A DNA stretch of 64,000 bases from Microbacterium hydrocarbonoxydans (GTDB lineage Bacteria > Actinomycetota > Actinomycetes > Actinomycetales > Microbacteriaceae), in NCBI RefSeq assembly GCF_000956475.1, contig NZ_JYJB01000009.1, positions 434,001 through 498,000 on the forward strand, given 5' to 3'. The notes below the pieces were generated by a model that was not told where the DNA came from, ran no database searches, and saw only the letters and a program-made list of their open reading frames with translations. Both the position numbers and the translations under genes were made by a program. This document shows, piece by piece, positions 24,297-33,648 of this stretch (position 1 is the stretch's first letter; every line of letters begins with the position of its first letter).

Positions 24297-25753
24297 GCGC
24301 GATCGCCACCGTCGTTCCGCAGACCGCGGCGACCGGGCCCCGGCTGGGCTGGCTGCGCGACCGCGGCATGGGCGCCAGCGTCCTCGTCGCGACGCTCTCG
24401 GCCGCCTTCGGAGTCGTCCTGGTCGAGACCACGGCCTACATCGGAGCCGTGCTGCAGGCCGATCCGTACATCGGAGACAGCGGAACGCTCGCGATCGTCG
24501 TCGCGATCCTCTCCGTTCTGCTGACCGCCGTCGCGATGTACGTCGCCGCGATCGTGACGGCCAACACGTTCTCGACGATCATCGCGGGGCGGACGAGGCA
24601 GATCGCGCTGATGCGCCTGATCGGGGCGACGTCGCGCTCGCAGCGCACCCAGGTGAGCCGCCAGGGCCTGGTGGTCGGGATCATCGGCGCACTGCTGGGA
24701 GCCGCCGTCGGCGTGCTGCTGGCGGCGATCGGCGTGCAGATCGGCGCGCAGTTCATCGAGAACGTGCCGCGTGACTTCACGATCGCGCAGCCGTTCATCG
24801 TGCTGCCGGCCATCGGGGTCGCGCTCACCACCTGGGTCGCGGCGTGGGCGGGGTCGCGGCGGGTGCTGTCGGTCACGCCGCTGCAGGCCATCGGAGGGTC
24901 GGTCGAGCGCGCGCACGACGAGCTCGCAGGCAAGCCAGGGCGGCACGTCGGCGCCTGGGTGCTGCTGATCTCGGGCGCGGCGCTCCTCGCGGCCGGCGTC
25001 GTGCTCGGCCTGGTCACCCCGCTCGGCGTGGTGGTCGCGTTCTTCGGCGGCATCCTCTCGTTCACGGGCCTGGCGCTCGGATCTGTGATCTTCATGCCGC
25101 CCGTGCTGCGCCTGGTCGGTCGGCTGTTCGGGTCGAGCGCCACCGCGCGGCTCGCCGCAGAGAACGCCCTGCGCTATCCGGAGCGCTCGTCGCGCATGGC
25201 GATCGGCGTGGTGATGGGCGTCACCCTGGTCACGATGTTCGCCGTGGCCCTCGAGTCGGCGAAAGCGCTGATGACGAGCCAGCTGACCGGTGACGTGCCG
25301 GATGACGTGTTCGCACCGTTCGACGCTTTCGGCACCATCATGATGGTGCTCGTCGCGGTCTCGGCCGTGATCGCCGCCGTCGGGCTCGTGAACCTGCTCA
25401 CGATCGGCGTCGTGCAGCGTCGGCGCGAGCTCGGGCTGCTGCGCTCCATCGGCCTCTCGAACGCCCAGGTGCGCCGCATGGTCCTTCTCGAGGCGACGCA
25501 CATCACGGTCGCCGCGACCGCGACCGGCCTCGTGCTCGGCATCGCCTACGGGTGGATCGCGGCGCAGTCGCTGCTCGGCTCGGTGCCGATACTGCCCGAC
25601 TTCACACCCGCCGGGCTCATCGCCCCGCAGGTGCCATGGATCCCGGTGGTCGTGATCGTCCTCGCCACCGCCCTGCTCACCCTCGTGGCCGCGGCGACGC
25701 CCACCCGGCTCGCGACCAGGGTCGCTCCGGTCGAGGCCCTCGCCGCGGACTGA
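24293..25753 (+). CDS. FtsX-like ABC permease
   Basis: 486 residues. Two FtsX-like halves are present: helices near the N-terminus, TRQIALMRLIGATSRSQRTQ in the first domain, and RRELGLLRSIGLSNAQVRRM in the second, each the conserved coupling segment. It ends in TRVAPVEALAAD, typical for the family. The GTG at 24293 overlaps the ATPase stop. Such pairs export lipoproteins or peptides, or act as mechanotransmitters; the substrate is unknown. No regulator is adjacent. Confidence 0.92.
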   Translation: MSAIATVVPQTAATGPRLGWLRDRGMGASVLVATLSAAFGVVLVETTAYIGAVLQADPYIGDSGTLAIVVAILSVLLTAVAMYVAAIVTANTFSTIIAGRTRQIALMRLIGATSRSQRTQVSRQGLVVGIIGALLGAAVGVLLAAIGVQIGAQFIENVPRDFTIAQPFIVLPAIGVALTTWVAAWAGSRRVLSVTPLQAIGGSVERAHDELAGKPGRHVGAWVLLISGAALLAAGVVLGLVTPLGVVVAFFGGILSFTGLALGSVIFMPPVLRLVGRLFGSSATARLAAENALRYPERSSRMAIGVVMGVTLVTMFAVALESAKALMTSQLTGDVPDDVFAPFDAFGTIMMVLVAVSAVIAAVGLVNLLTIGVVQRRRELGLLRSIGLSNAQVRRMVLLEATHITVAATATGLVLGIAYGWIAAQSLLGSVPILPDFTPAGLIAPQVPWIPVVVIVLATALLTLVAAATPTRLATRVAPVEALAAD

Positions 25754-25830
25754 GCCGGCCGGTTCAGGAGGCGTCCCGATGCTCGTGGCGAGCATCGGGA
25801 CGCACCCGGCCTCCGTCATAGGCTGGAGGG

Positions 25831-26487
25831 ATGGGATCCCCGTTCGACCAGTCCACGTATCAGGTCCGCTTCGAGTGGGGGACGGGTGGGCTCGCCCGCC
25901 TGGCGCCCGCCGACGTCGTGGTTGTCGTCGACGTGCTGCGGTTCTCCTCGACGGTGCCGGATGCCGTGGCCTCGGGCGCTGCGGTCTCCCTCGCCGATGC
26001 GCAGGAGTGGTCGAGCAACGGGGCCGCAGTCGCCGCTGCCGCGGGAGACGCAGTGGTGCTGGTGGGCGGACTGCGCAACGCCGCAGCCACTGCCCGCGCC
26101 ATCCAGGTCGAGCAGGAGCGCCGTCAGCAGCGCACCTCGGTCGCGGTGATCGCCGCAGGAGAGAAGGCCGCCGACGGAACTCTGCGATTCGCCGTCGAGG
26201 ATCAGCTGGGGGCGGGCGCCGTCATCGCCGCCCTCACCGACCTCGGAATCGATCACACCGCCCCGGACGCTGCCGTCGCCGCGGAGGGATTCCGTGCGCT
26301 CAAGGGCGCGCTGCGGCACCTGCTCACCGCGAGCGGCTCGGCGCGAGAGCTCGAGATCGGCGTCGCGTCGACGGCGCGAATGGCCGAGTCGGGTATCGTC
26401 CCGGCATCCGTCGCCGAGGCGGCGTCACTCGACTCCTCCGAGGTGGTGCCGATGCTGCGCGACGGTCTCTTCGTGCCCTTCGCATAG
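25831..26487 (+). CDS. 2-Phosphosulfolactate phosphatase family protein
   Basis: 218 residues with the ComB fold signature ADVVVVVDVLRFSSTVPDA near the N-terminus, then VLVGGLRNAAATARAI, VIAAGEKAADGTLRFAVEDQ and LGIDHTAPD. Archaeal ComB makes coenzyme M precursors. In actinobacteria the family is widespread without coenzyme M, so the true substrate is uncertain. ATG at 25831 lies 6 nt after TAGGCT (25819-25824): a leaderless start. Confidence 0.82.
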   Translation: MGSPFDQSTYQVRFEWGTGGLARLAPADVVVVVDVLRFSSTVPDAVASGAAVSLADAQEWSSNGAAVAAAAGDAVVLVGGLRNAAATARAIQVEQERRQQRTSVAVIAAGEKAADGTLRFAVEDQLGAGAVIAALTDLGIDHTAPDAAVAAEGFRALKGALRHLLTASGSARELEIGVASTARMAESGIVPASVAEAASLDSSEVVPMLRDGLFVPFA

Positions 26488-26571
26488 ACCGTCGGAAGAA
26501 AGCGGACGCCGGCGTGGCAACAGGCCGTGCGGTCGCCGCGGAATCCGGCGGCTTGGCCGTATGGTCGGGGC

Positions 26572-27006
26572 ATGAGGTACCTTCCCGCTCTCATCGTCGA
26601 CGCCGTGCTCGTGCTCATCTTCGCCGTGATCGGGCGCGCGTCGCATCAGGAGGATCCCGCCGGGTTCCTTCTGACCGCGTGGCCGTTCCTCGTCGCGCTG
26701 CTGGTAGGCCATGCTCTCGCCGCGCTGATGGGCTCGGGACCGCGCAGGCCCTGGTCGCTGCTGTGGGGCGTCACGGTCTGGGTCGTGACCGTGGCCGGAG
26801 GCATGCTGCTGCGCCTCGTCGCCGGCGACACGGCGCAGATCCCCTTCATCATCGTCGCGACCATCGTGCTGGGCGTGTTCCTCGTCGGCTGGCGCGCGCT
26901 GGCAGGCCTGCTGCGCAGGCGCCGTAAGAGTGAAGACGCGGATGCCGCGACATCCGCTCCTGTCGAGAGCGAGGCAGCTGCCGAACCGGAGGCGTCGGCG
27001 GACTGA
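26572..27006 (+). CDS. DUF3054 family membrane protein
   Basis: 144 residues. Four hydrophobic segments lie in the first 120 residues, starting MRYLPALIVDAVLVLIFAVI and including ALMGSGPRRPWSLLWGVTVW and VGWRALAGLLRRRRK, matching DUF3054. A Glu/Ala-rich tail follows (about 121-144). TATGGT (26560-26565) precedes the ATG by 6 nt, suggesting a leaderless mRNA. Function unknown. Confidence 0.82.
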   Translation: MRYLPALIVDAVLVLIFAVIGRASHQEDPAGFLLTAWPFLVALLVGHALAALMGSGPRRPWSLLWGVTVWVVTVAGGMLLRLVAGDTAQIPFIIVATIVLGVFLVGWRALAGLLRRRRKSEDADAATSAPVESEAAAEPEASAD

Positions 27007-27007
27007 G

Positions 27008-27496
27008 TCAGCGCGCCATCTGCGCGGCCAGGCGCGTGGCCGCGGTGATCTCGCGTCGAGTCCAGGTGAACTGGAAACGCGCGTCGTAGGTGCGCGAGCA
27101 CTTGGCGCATGAGGTCGCCCTGGTCGGACGGCGGTGGCGGTAGGTCACATGCCCGGCCGGGCAGGTGCCCACCCACGGCGCGAGCTCCACGGCGGTCTCG
27201 CCATGGTGCGTCACACCCCCGTCGTAACCGAGCTCGCGGGCGATCCGCTTCCACGCGGGGCCGTGCGCCGCCTTGTGCCCGGCGAGAGCATGTGCGACCT
27301 CGTGCAGCAGCACCTGGTGGATCTCGTCGTCTTCGAAGCGCGCCGCGAGATAGCGCGATACCGTGATGCGCTTCTTGGTGTAGTCGCACTGTCCGGCCCG
27401 ACGCTTCGCATTGTCGAAGCCGAACGACCAGCTGTCGTCGAGATGCAGCCTGATCAGCGCGTCGCCCCAGATGCGCACACGGTCGAGTTCCGCCAT
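27008..27496 (-). CDS. SprT-like zinc metallopeptidase-domain protein
   Basis: 162 residues. The active-site motif is LLHEVAHALAGHKAAHGPAW (HExxH plus downstream His). A C-terminal zinc ribbon has Cys pairs CPAGH ... CAKC (about 115-145). This is the SprT/Spartan-like family, whose eukaryotic members cleave DNA-protein crosslinks; the bacterial role is unknown. ATG at 27496 follows TAGCCT (27508-27503, reverse) by 6 nt. It converges on the DUF3054 gene, leaving 1 nt between the stops. Confidence 0.87.
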   Translation of the reverse strand: MAELDRVRIWGDALIRLHLDDSWSFGFDNAKRRAGQCDYTKKRITVSRYLAARFEDDEIHQVLLHEVAHALAGHKAAHGPAWKRIARELGYDGGVTHHGETAVELAPWVGTCPAGHVTYRHRRPTRATSCAKCSRTYDARFQFTWTRREITAATRLAAQMAR

Positions 27497-27561
27497 GCGC
27501 CAAGGCTAAGCCATGCCGGCGACATTGCGACGAGCAGGGCGCACCGCGTCCGGCGAGCGGC

Positions 27562-28089
27562 TCAGCCTGCGACGAGCTGCGACGGCCGGCGGCGCTCCGC
27601 GGCCTCGATCGCGAGCAGGGCGACCTCGAGCTCGTGGTCTTCGGCTCCGGCCTCTCGGCGCAGGAACAGCGAGCGCTTGAAGCTGTCGCGGGCGGTGTCG
27701 AAGTCACCCGCCTCGTAGGCGTTCTTGCCGTGGTGCTGGTGCGCGAACGCCGCAATCGAGGCCCAGCCCTGGCCCTCGGCCTCGGCCGCACAGGTCGTGA
27801 GCTCCTGGTCTGCGGCGGCGTGGGCGCCGCGGTACTGCAGGATCGTCGCGTGCAGCACACGGGCGCGGAGGACGTCCTTGCGGGTACCCGCCATGCGGGC
27901 CTGGCGCACGGTCTCGTCGGCGAGGACGAGCGCCTCGTCGAGGCGATCCAGCACCTTCAGGAGCCACACTCGTTCCAGCAGGGCGGGGAGGCTGCGCTGG
28001 CTCTCGATCTCGGCCAGCCTCGCGGCGCATTCATCGAGATCGACCAATTCGCGGAGGGTCTCCTGGTCGTAGCCCCGGATGAAACTCAT
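27562..28089 (-). CDS. Tetratricopeptide-like helical repeat protein
   Basis: 175 residues, nearly all helical. TPR-like units include LERVWLLKVLDRLDEALVLA, RARVLHATILQYRGAHAAAD and FAHQHHGKNAYEAGDFDTAR followed by DSFKRSLFLRREAG. ATG at 28089 is preceded by GAGAGGAG. No signal peptide or catalytic motif is visible. It is probably a cytoplasmic protein-interaction scaffold; no specific function can be assigned. Confidence 0.75.
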   Translation of the reverse strand: MSFIRGYDQETLRELVDLDECAARLAEIESQRSLPALLERVWLLKVLDRLDEALVLADETVRQARMAGTRKDVLRARVLHATILQYRGAHAAADQELTTCAAEAEGQGWASIAAFAHQHHGKNAYEAGDFDTARDSFKRSLFLRREAGAEDHELEVALLAIEAAERRRPSQLVAG

Positions 28090-28212
28090 GCTCTCGGCTC
28101 TCCTCTCGCAGCATCCCTCCCTCCAGTCTGCATTCCCCTTTCCACGGTGCCGACGAACACGCCGGGGACGCCCGACCTTGCCCGGCGTGTCGCTCGTCCG
28201 CCGGGGATGCGC

Positions 28213-29073
28213 TCAGCGCAGGAAGAGCGAATCGTCGGGACGGGGGGATGCCGTGGCATCCGCATCGGTCACGATCCGCGCGCCCTGGACGAACGAGACG
28301 ACCTCGGCTCCCTGCGCGATCTTGGCCGGATGCGGCCCCGCGGCGAGCATGCGCGGAAGCCAGTCGGTGGGCAGGGGAGAGGCGGATGCCGCGATCACGA
28401 GGTTGCCGAAGCGGCGACCTTTGAGCACCTGGGTGTCGGCGAGGATGCCGATCTCGGGCAGCACCTCGGCGATCGTCGCCGCCTGCCTGCGGGCGAACGC
28501 GAGACCGGGGCCGTCGGCGACGTTGACCAGGAGCACTCCGGCGGGCTTCAGCAGCGCGCGCAGCTCGCGGTAGAACTCGACGCTCGTCAGGTGCGCCGGC
28601 GTCTGGGCCCCCGAGTACACATCGGAGATGACCAGATCGCAGCTGCCCGCGAGAGCCGGTGGCAGCTTCTGCACGCCGGTGCGGGCATCGCCGATCCGCA
28701 CGCGGATGGATGCGCCGCGTGGCAGCGGGAGGTGCTCGCGCACGAGTGCGGCCAGCGGTGCCTCGAGCTCGATGACCTGCTGGCGGGATCCGGGTCTGGT
28801 CGCCTCGATATAACGGGGCAGCGTCATGGCGCCGGCGCCCAGGTGCACGGCCGTCAGCGGACCGGGCGGAAGCTGGTCGATCACCGCGCCCATACGAACG
28901 ACGTACTCGAAGTGCAGGTGGGTCGGATCGTCGAGGTCGACGTGCGACTGCGGGGTGCCGTCGACGATCAGCTCGAAGCCGCTCGTGAACTCGCTCGGCA
29001 CGATGCGGGCGAGGCCGCCATGGTCGAGCCGGGCCTGCGGGTGCTCGGTATCTCGTGCGCGCGTCCTGCCCAT
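28213..29073 (-). CDS. Spermidine synthase-like methyltransferase-fold protein
   Basis: 286 residues. It has the spermidine-synthase fold: strand and glycine loop AVHLGAGAMTLPRYIEATRP, acidic VIELE, VRIGDARTGVQKLP, and CDLVISDVYSG in place of the catalytic D-x-(Y/F)-D region. The actinobacterial members of this group usually lack the polyamine-specific gate, so spermidine synthesis is not assured. TAGTCT (29085-29080, reverse) lies 6 nt before the ATG: a leaderless start. Confidence 0.8.
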   Translation of the reverse strand: MGRTRARDTEHPQARLDHGGLARIVPSEFTSGFELIVDGTPQSHVDLDDPTHLHFEYVVRMGAVIDQLPPGPLTAVHLGAGAMTLPRYIEATRPGSRQQVIELEAPLAALVREHLPLPRGASIRVRIGDARTGVQKLPPALAGSCDLVISDVYSGAQTPAHLTSVEFYRELRALLKPAGVLLVNVADGPGLAFARRQAATIAEVLPEIGILADTQVLKGRRFGNLVIAASASPLPTDWLPRMLAAGPHPAKIAQGAEVVSFVQGARIVTDADATASPRPDDSLFLR

Positions 29074-29117
29074 GCTCCGAGACTACGCGCAGACCGCTCC
29101 CGCCTCGGTCCAGGCGA

Positions 29118-30395
29118 TCACTTCGCCTGGTTCCCCTTCGAGCAGGTGTCCTGATCCACGCTCTGGCCGGAGATCTCCGGCGGCAGCGTCGCGCGGACAT
29201 CGGGCGTCTCTGTGGCGGGAGGCGTGGCGGCGTCGGTCGGAGTCTCGGCCGGGGGCGCGCTCGGCGACGGCGTCGACAGCACCACGCCCGAATGGCTCGT
29301 GACGTCACCGGAGAGGGCGATGGGCTCGCCTGCCGCGAGGGCCGCCCAGAGCGCCTCGGCGGCGTCGTCGACGGGCACCACCTTGCTCTTGGGGTTGTCA
29401 GGGTCGGGCGCGTTCGGGAACTGCACGAACACGAAGTCCGAGAAGGGGACGTCTTTCAGGGCGAGAGCAAGCTGCGCCAGCGTGAGCGGGTTGCTGAGCT
29501 TCTCGCTCGGGACGATGTTGTCGACGACGGTGTTCGCGAGCTTCAACACTGTGGACGGATCGGTCAGCGTCTCGGCGCTCAGGATCTTCTTGGCGAGCCG
29601 CGACATGTACTGCTGCTGATTGGAGATGCGCGCGAGGTCGCTCTCGTCGCCCACGCCGTGGCGAGTGCGGATGAAGGCGAGGGCGTCCTTGCCGGAGATC
29701 GTGTGGGTGCCTGGCGGGAGATCGATTCCCGCCTGCGAGTCGTGGATGCCCTCGCCGGCGACGCAGACCTCGACGCCGCCGATCGCGTTGGTGATCTCGA
29801 TCACGCCGTCGAAGCTGATCTTCGCCGCGAACTCGACGGGCAGGCCGCTCATCTCGGTGATGGTCTGCGCGATGCACGAGATGCCGGCGTGATCGAACAG
29901 CGAGTTGAATGACGCCTTGCTCATCGACGGGGCCTTCGAGCCGTCGACGCGAGTGCATTGGGGCACCTCGACCATGAGGTCGCGGGGGAACGAGACGACG
30001 GTGACGTTGCGGGGCGCGGCCGACACGTGCACGAGCAGGTTCACGTCGTTGCGGATGCCGTCGTCGGCCTCGCTGCATCGAGCACCCAGGTACGACGTGG
30101 TGATCTCGCCGCATTCGTCGGTGCCGACCACGAGGATGTTGAAGGCGCGGTCATCGGGGTAGGCGCCCAGAGCAGGAGGTGCGACGTCATCGTCGCCTTC
30201 CAGGGCGACGGCTCCGTCGCCGACCCGGTTCGTGAGATCGATCGCGACGTAGGCGGCGACGGCCGCACCCGAGACGAGAAGCACACAGAACGCGATCCCG
30301 AGCAGCTTGAGTGCGACGGAGCCGGGGGAGGGGGAGAGCAGGTGCGCGTGGCGCGCCAGAGTCGAACGGTCGGCCTTGTCGATGGGGCGGCGCAT
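29118..30395 (-). CDS. LytR-CpsA-Psr (LCP) family cell-wall ligase
   Basis: 425 residues. A cytoplasmic basic N-terminus is followed by one membrane helix (about 29-51) and then the LCP catalytic domain: FNILVVGTDE, NDVNLLVHVS, VTVVSFPRDLMVEVP, IGGVEVCV and DALAFIRTRHGVGDESDLAR followed by ISNQQQYM. These Arg/Asp residues bind the polyprenyl-phosphate substrate when cell-wall polymers are attached to peptidoglycan. A Pro/Thr/Ala-rich C-terminal tail follows. TAGGCT (30407-30402, reverse) precedes the ATG by 6 nt. It is divergent from the amino-sugar operon. Confidence 0.92.
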   Translation of the reverse strand: MRRPIDKADRSTLARHAHLLSPSPGSVALKLLGIAFCVLLVSGAAVAAYVAIDLTNRVGDGAVALEGDDDVAPPALGAYPDDRAFNILVVGTDECGEITTSYLGARCSEADDGIRNDVNLLVHVSAAPRNVTVVSFPRDLMVEVPQCTRVDGSKAPSMSKASFNSLFDHAGISCIAQTITEMSGLPVEFAAKISFDGVIEITNAIGGVEVCVAGEGIHDSQAGIDLPPGTHTISGKDALAFIRTRHGVGDESDLARISNQQQYMSRLAKKILSAETLTDPSTVLKLANTVVDNIVPSEKLSNPLTLAQLALALKDVPFSDFVFVQFPNAPDPDNPKSKVVPVDDAAEALWAALAAGEPIALSGDVTSHSGVVLSTPSPSAPPAETPTDAATPPATETPDVRATLPPEISGQSVDQDTCSKGNQAK

Positions 30396-30453
30396 GCCGT
30401 GAGCCTACTCTTGGAAACTTTTATCACGGCGGGATGACGATCGTGAGAATTGC

Positions 30454-30482
30454 TTGCAGGTAATTAGTTAGTCGTGGATACT
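30454..30482 (+). promoter_or_regulatory. Promoter of the amino-sugar uptake operon
   Basis: -35 TTGCAG (30454-30459), 17-nt spacer containing the palindrome TAATTA, and -10 GATACT (30477-30482). The region is AT-rich compared with the genome. A leader of about 50 nt leads to the binding-protein ATG at 30539. Confidence 0.55.
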
Positions 30483-30538
30483 TATCTCTGTTGGTGAGCA
30501 CCCGATGCCGCCAGGACGTTTCAAAGAGGAGATCCCTG

Positions 30539-31837
30539 ATGCACAAGCGCATTCTCTCGGCCGTGGCGCTGGGCGCCGTCGCCACGCTGAGCCTCGCCGC
30601 CTGCTCCACCGGTGGCACCGACGGCGGCGACGGCGGATCCGTCGACGGGAAGGGCCAGGAGCTCACCGTCTGGATCATGAAGGGCACGAACCCCGACTCG
30701 ACCGCGTTCTACGACGCCGTGGCGAAGGAGTTCAAGGCCGAGACCGGCGCGACCGTCAAGATCGAAGAGGTGCAGTGGGCTGACGCGCACGACCGCTTCG
30801 TGACCTCGATCGCCGGCCAGACCACCCCCGACGTCGCCGAGACCGGCACGACCTGGACCGCCGAGTTCGCCGACGCGGGCGCTCTGCTGCCGATCGACGA
30901 GTACGTCGACGCCGAGAAGGGGCTGCGCGACGACCTGGTCGAGGGTCTCGAAGTCGCAGGAACCTACGACGACGAGCTCTACGGCATGCCGTGGTACGCC
31001 GGCGTCCGCTCGCTCGTCTACCGCACCGATGTGTTCGAGGAGCTCGGGCTCGAGGCGCCGAAGACGTGGGACGACATCGTCGCGGCGGGTGAGGCGATCA
31101 AGGCCGCGAAGCCCGACATGCTGCCGTTCCCTGTGGCGGGCGACGCCGAGTTCCAGGTGTATCCGTGGGTCTGGGGAGCAGGCGGCGAGGTCGCCACGCT
31201 CGACGGCAAGGAATGGACCAGCGAGCTCGACAGCAAGCAGTCGCAGGAGGGCATCGAGTTCTACACGGGTCTCGCCACCGAGCACGGCTTCTCGTCCGCC
31301 GGTGCGACCACCTGGAAGGAGACGGACCTCCGTGACGCCTTCACCCAGGGCAACGTCGCCATGATGCTCTCCGGCTCCTGGACGCCCAAGGCGCTGGTCG
31401 AGGCGAACCCCGACCTCGAGGGCAAGATCGGCGCCGCAGTGATCCCTGGCAAGGACGGCGGCATCGCGCCCTCCGTTCTGGGCGGCTCGCACCTGTCGAT
31501 CTTCAACACGACCAAGAACGCCGACCTCGCGTGGGAGTTCGTCAAGATGATGACCACGGGCGACTTCGCCGAGCAGTGGGCCGACGAGACCGGGTACTTC
31601 CCCGGCGTGCAGTCGGCCATGGAGGAGGCGCTCGCCTCGACCGACCCGCTGGTCGCTCCGTTCGCGCAGCAGATGGTGGAGGGCGGAGCATCCGTTCCGG
31701 TGACCCCGAACTTCGGTGCGGTGCAGGCGAAGAAGACGACGAACTCGATGATCCAGGCGATCCTCAGCGGACAGAAGGACGTCGCCACGGCGACGAAGGA
31801 TGCTGCCGCTGAGATGACCGAGCTGCTCAACCAGTAG
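30539..31837 (+). CDS. Sugar ABC transporter substrate-binding lipoprotein
   Basis: 432 residues. The signal peptide MHKRILSAVALGAVATLSLA ends at lipobox LAAC, so the mature protein is lipid-anchored outside the membrane. The solute-binding fold follows: ELTVWIMKGTNPDSTAFYDA, TPDVAETGTTWTAEFADAGA and NVAMMLSGSWTPKALVEANP. It most resembles the DasA/NgcE-type chitobiose and GlcNAc binders of actinobacteria. With a NagZ-like enzyme in the operon, amino sugars are the likely ligand, though this is inference. ATG at 30539 has AGAGGAG upstream; longer starts precede the signal peptide. Confidence 0.93.
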   Translation: MHKRILSAVALGAVATLSLAACSTGGTDGGDGGSVDGKGQELTVWIMKGTNPDSTAFYDAVAKEFKAETGATVKIEEVQWADAHDRFVTSIAGQTTPDVAETGTTWTAEFADAGALLPIDEYVDAEKGLRDDLVEGLEVAGTYDDELYGMPWYAGVRSLVYRTDVFEELGLEAPKTWDDIVAAGEAIKAAKPDMLPFPVAGDAEFQVYPWVWGAGGEVATLDGKEWTSELDSKQSQEGIEFYTGLATEHGFSSAGATTWKETDLRDAFTQGNVAMMLSGSWTPKALVEANPDLEGKIGAAVIPGKDGGIAPSVLGGSHLSIFNTTKNADLAWEFVKMMTTGDFAEQWADETGYFPGVQSAMEEALASTDPLVAPFAQQMVEGGASVPVTPNFGAVQAKKTTNSMIQAILSGQKDVATATKDAAAEMTELLNQ

Positions 31838-31849
31838 GAAGCCCCCTTC

Positions 31850-32818
31850 ATGACGATGGTGCACGCACCGCTGCCGGCCGCGAAGACGGAGTCCTCCTCC
31901 GCCTCCGTGGCCGGCAGGCCGCGGGGGCTCTCCCTCGCGAAAGCCCGCCCGTGGCTTCTCCTCGCCCCCGGCCTGTTCATCCTGGCGACCCTGATGCTGT
32001 GGCCGCTCGTGCAGGTGTTCCTGTTCTCGCTGCAGGACTACGGTCTGCGCGAGATCAACACCGGCGAGCAGAACTGGATAGGCCTCGAGAACTACGCGAA
32101 GGCGCTGAGCGACCCGCAGCTGTGGACCGTCGTGCTGCCCAACACCGTGGGCTTCGCCGCCGTGGCCGTGTTCGCCACGGTCGCCGTCGGCACTCTCGTC
32201 GCTCTGCTGCTCGCCAGACTCGGAACGGTGTGGCGCACCATCGTCTCCAGCTGCATCATGGTCGCCTGGGCGATGCCCGCGGTGACGGGCACCTACGTCT
32301 GGACGTTCATCTTCGACGCCGACCGTGGCGTCTTCAACCAGGTGCTGCAGAACCTGGGGCTGATGGACGAGAGCTACAACTGGTTCACGAATCAGTGGTC
32401 GTTCTACGCGATCGTGCTCCTCAACGTCGTGCACCACGGGTTCCCGTTCGTCGCGATCACCGTGCTCGCCGGTCTCCTCGGCGTCTCGAAGGAGATGCTC
32501 GAGGCAGCTGCCCTTGACGGCGCAGGAGCCTGGCGCCGCTTCTGGCAGATCATCTTCCCGACGCTCCGGCCCGTCTTCTCGGTCGTCATCATCCTGTCGA
32601 CCATCTGGGACTTCAAGGTCTTCGCACAGGTGTATCTGATGCCGGGCGGCAACGGCGGCAACCGCTCTGTGCTGAACCTGGGGGTCTGGTCCTACGTCGA
32701 GTCCTTCGGACAGAACAAGTACGGGTTCGGCGCCGCGCTCGCGGTGCTGCTCACCCTCGTGCTGATCGGCATCACGATCGTGTACATCCGCTCGCTCATG
32801 AAGGAGGACGAGCTGTGA
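31850..32818 (+). CDS. Sugar ABC transporter permease (MalF type)
   Basis: 322 residues with six membrane helices after a variable N-terminus (PWLLLAPGLFILATLMLWPL). The EAA loop that docks the ATPase is EMLEAAALDGAGAWRRFWQI followed by IFPTLRP. It starts 12 nt after the binding-protein gene, and its stop overlaps the next permease. No ATPase gene is in the operon, so it probably uses a shared MsiK-type ATPase encoded elsewhere, as is usual for carbohydrate ABC systems in actinobacteria. Confidence 0.94.
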   Translation: MTMVHAPLPAAKTESSSASVAGRPRGLSLAKARPWLLLAPGLFILATLMLWPLVQVFLFSLQDYGLREINTGEQNWIGLENYAKALSDPQLWTVVLPNTVGFAAVAVFATVAVGTLVALLLARLGTVWRTIVSSCIMVAWAMPAVTGTYVWTFIFDADRGVFNQVLQNLGLMDESYNWFTNQWSFYAIVLLNVVHHGFPFVAITVLAGLLGVSKEMLEAAALDGAGAWRRFWQIIFPTLRPVFSVVIILSTIWDFKVFAQVYLMPGGNGGNRSVLNLGVWSYVESFGQNKYGFGAALAVLLTLVLIGITIVYIRSLMKEDEL

Positions 32819-33648
32819 ACCCGCGTCGCTCGATCATGTCGAGGGCGGGCACCGGCATCGCCGTCGCCGCCGTCCTGATCTTCACCCTCTTCCCGGTGTA
32901 CTGGATGGTCTCCAGCGCGCTCGACAAGAAGGCCTCCAGCGGCGGGCAGTCGCTGCTGCCGCAGGAGTTCACCTTCGACAACTTCGCGTTCGTCCTCACC
33001 GACGGCGGCTTCGGCACGTTCCTGCGCAACTCCGCGATCGTCGCGCTCGTCACGGTGCTCGTGAGCGCCGTCGTCTGCCTCCTCGCGGCGGTCGCGGTCG
33101 CGCGCTTCCGCTTCAGATTCCGCACCACGATCCTGATGCTGATCCTGGTCGTGCAGATGGTGCCGCTCGAGGCGCTCGTCATCCCGCTGTTCCTGCAGGT
33201 GAAGAGCCTGGGGCTGCTGAACAGCATCCTGGGTCTCATGGTCGTCTATGTGGCGCTGTCGCTCGCGTTCGGCATCTGGATGCTGCGCGGCTTCGTCGCC
33301 GCGGTGCCGGTCGAGCTCGAGGAGGCCGCGTACATCGACGGCGCGAGCTGGTGGCGGATGTTCCGATCGATCCTGCTGCCGCTCGTCATGCCCGGCCTCG
33401 TCGCGACCAGCATCTTCAGCTTCATCACCGCGTGGAACGAGTTCATCTTCGCGATGACGATCCTCGGCAGTGCCACCGACCAGTACACGGTATCGATCGG
33501 CTTGAAGTCGTTCTTCGGCCTGCACTCGAACGACTGGGGCAGCATCATGGCGGCATCGACGATCATCACGATCCCGGTCATGATCTTCTTCGTGATCGTT
33601 CAGCGTCGGCTCTCGGCCGGGATGGTGGCAGGAGCGGTGAAGGGATGA
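32815..33648 (+). CDS. Sugar ABC transporter permease (MalG type)
   Basis: 277 residues and six helices. The EAA loop is ELEEAAYIDGASWWRMFRSI followed by LLPLVMPG, and the FITAWNEFIFA signature of MalG-type permeases follows. GTG at 32815 overlaps the MalF-type stop (GTGA), and its own stop overlaps the hexosaminidase ATG (ATGA), so the whole operon is translationally coupled. It forms the channel with the preceding permease. Confidence 0.94.
   Translation: MNPRRSIMSRAGTGIAVAAVLIFTLFPVYWMVSSALDKKASSGGQSLLPQEFTFDNFAFVLTDGGFGTFLRNSAIVALVTVLVSAVVCLLAAVAVARFRFRFRTTILMLILVVQMVPLEALVIPLFLQVKSLGLLNSILGLMVVYVALSLAFGIWMLRGFVAAVPVELEEAAYIDGASWWRMFRSILLPLVMPGLVATSIFSFITAWNEFIFAMTILGSATDQYTVSIGLKSFFGLHSNDWGSIMAASTIITIPVMIFFVIVQRRLSAGMVAGAVKG

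Noticed and set aside
26560..26571. Treating GGGG before the DUF3054 ATG, and similar G-runs directly abutting other starts, as Shine-Dalgarno sites
   Set aside because: They sit with almost no spacing before the start codon, whereas a TANNNT box at the right distance for leaderless transcription explains them better.
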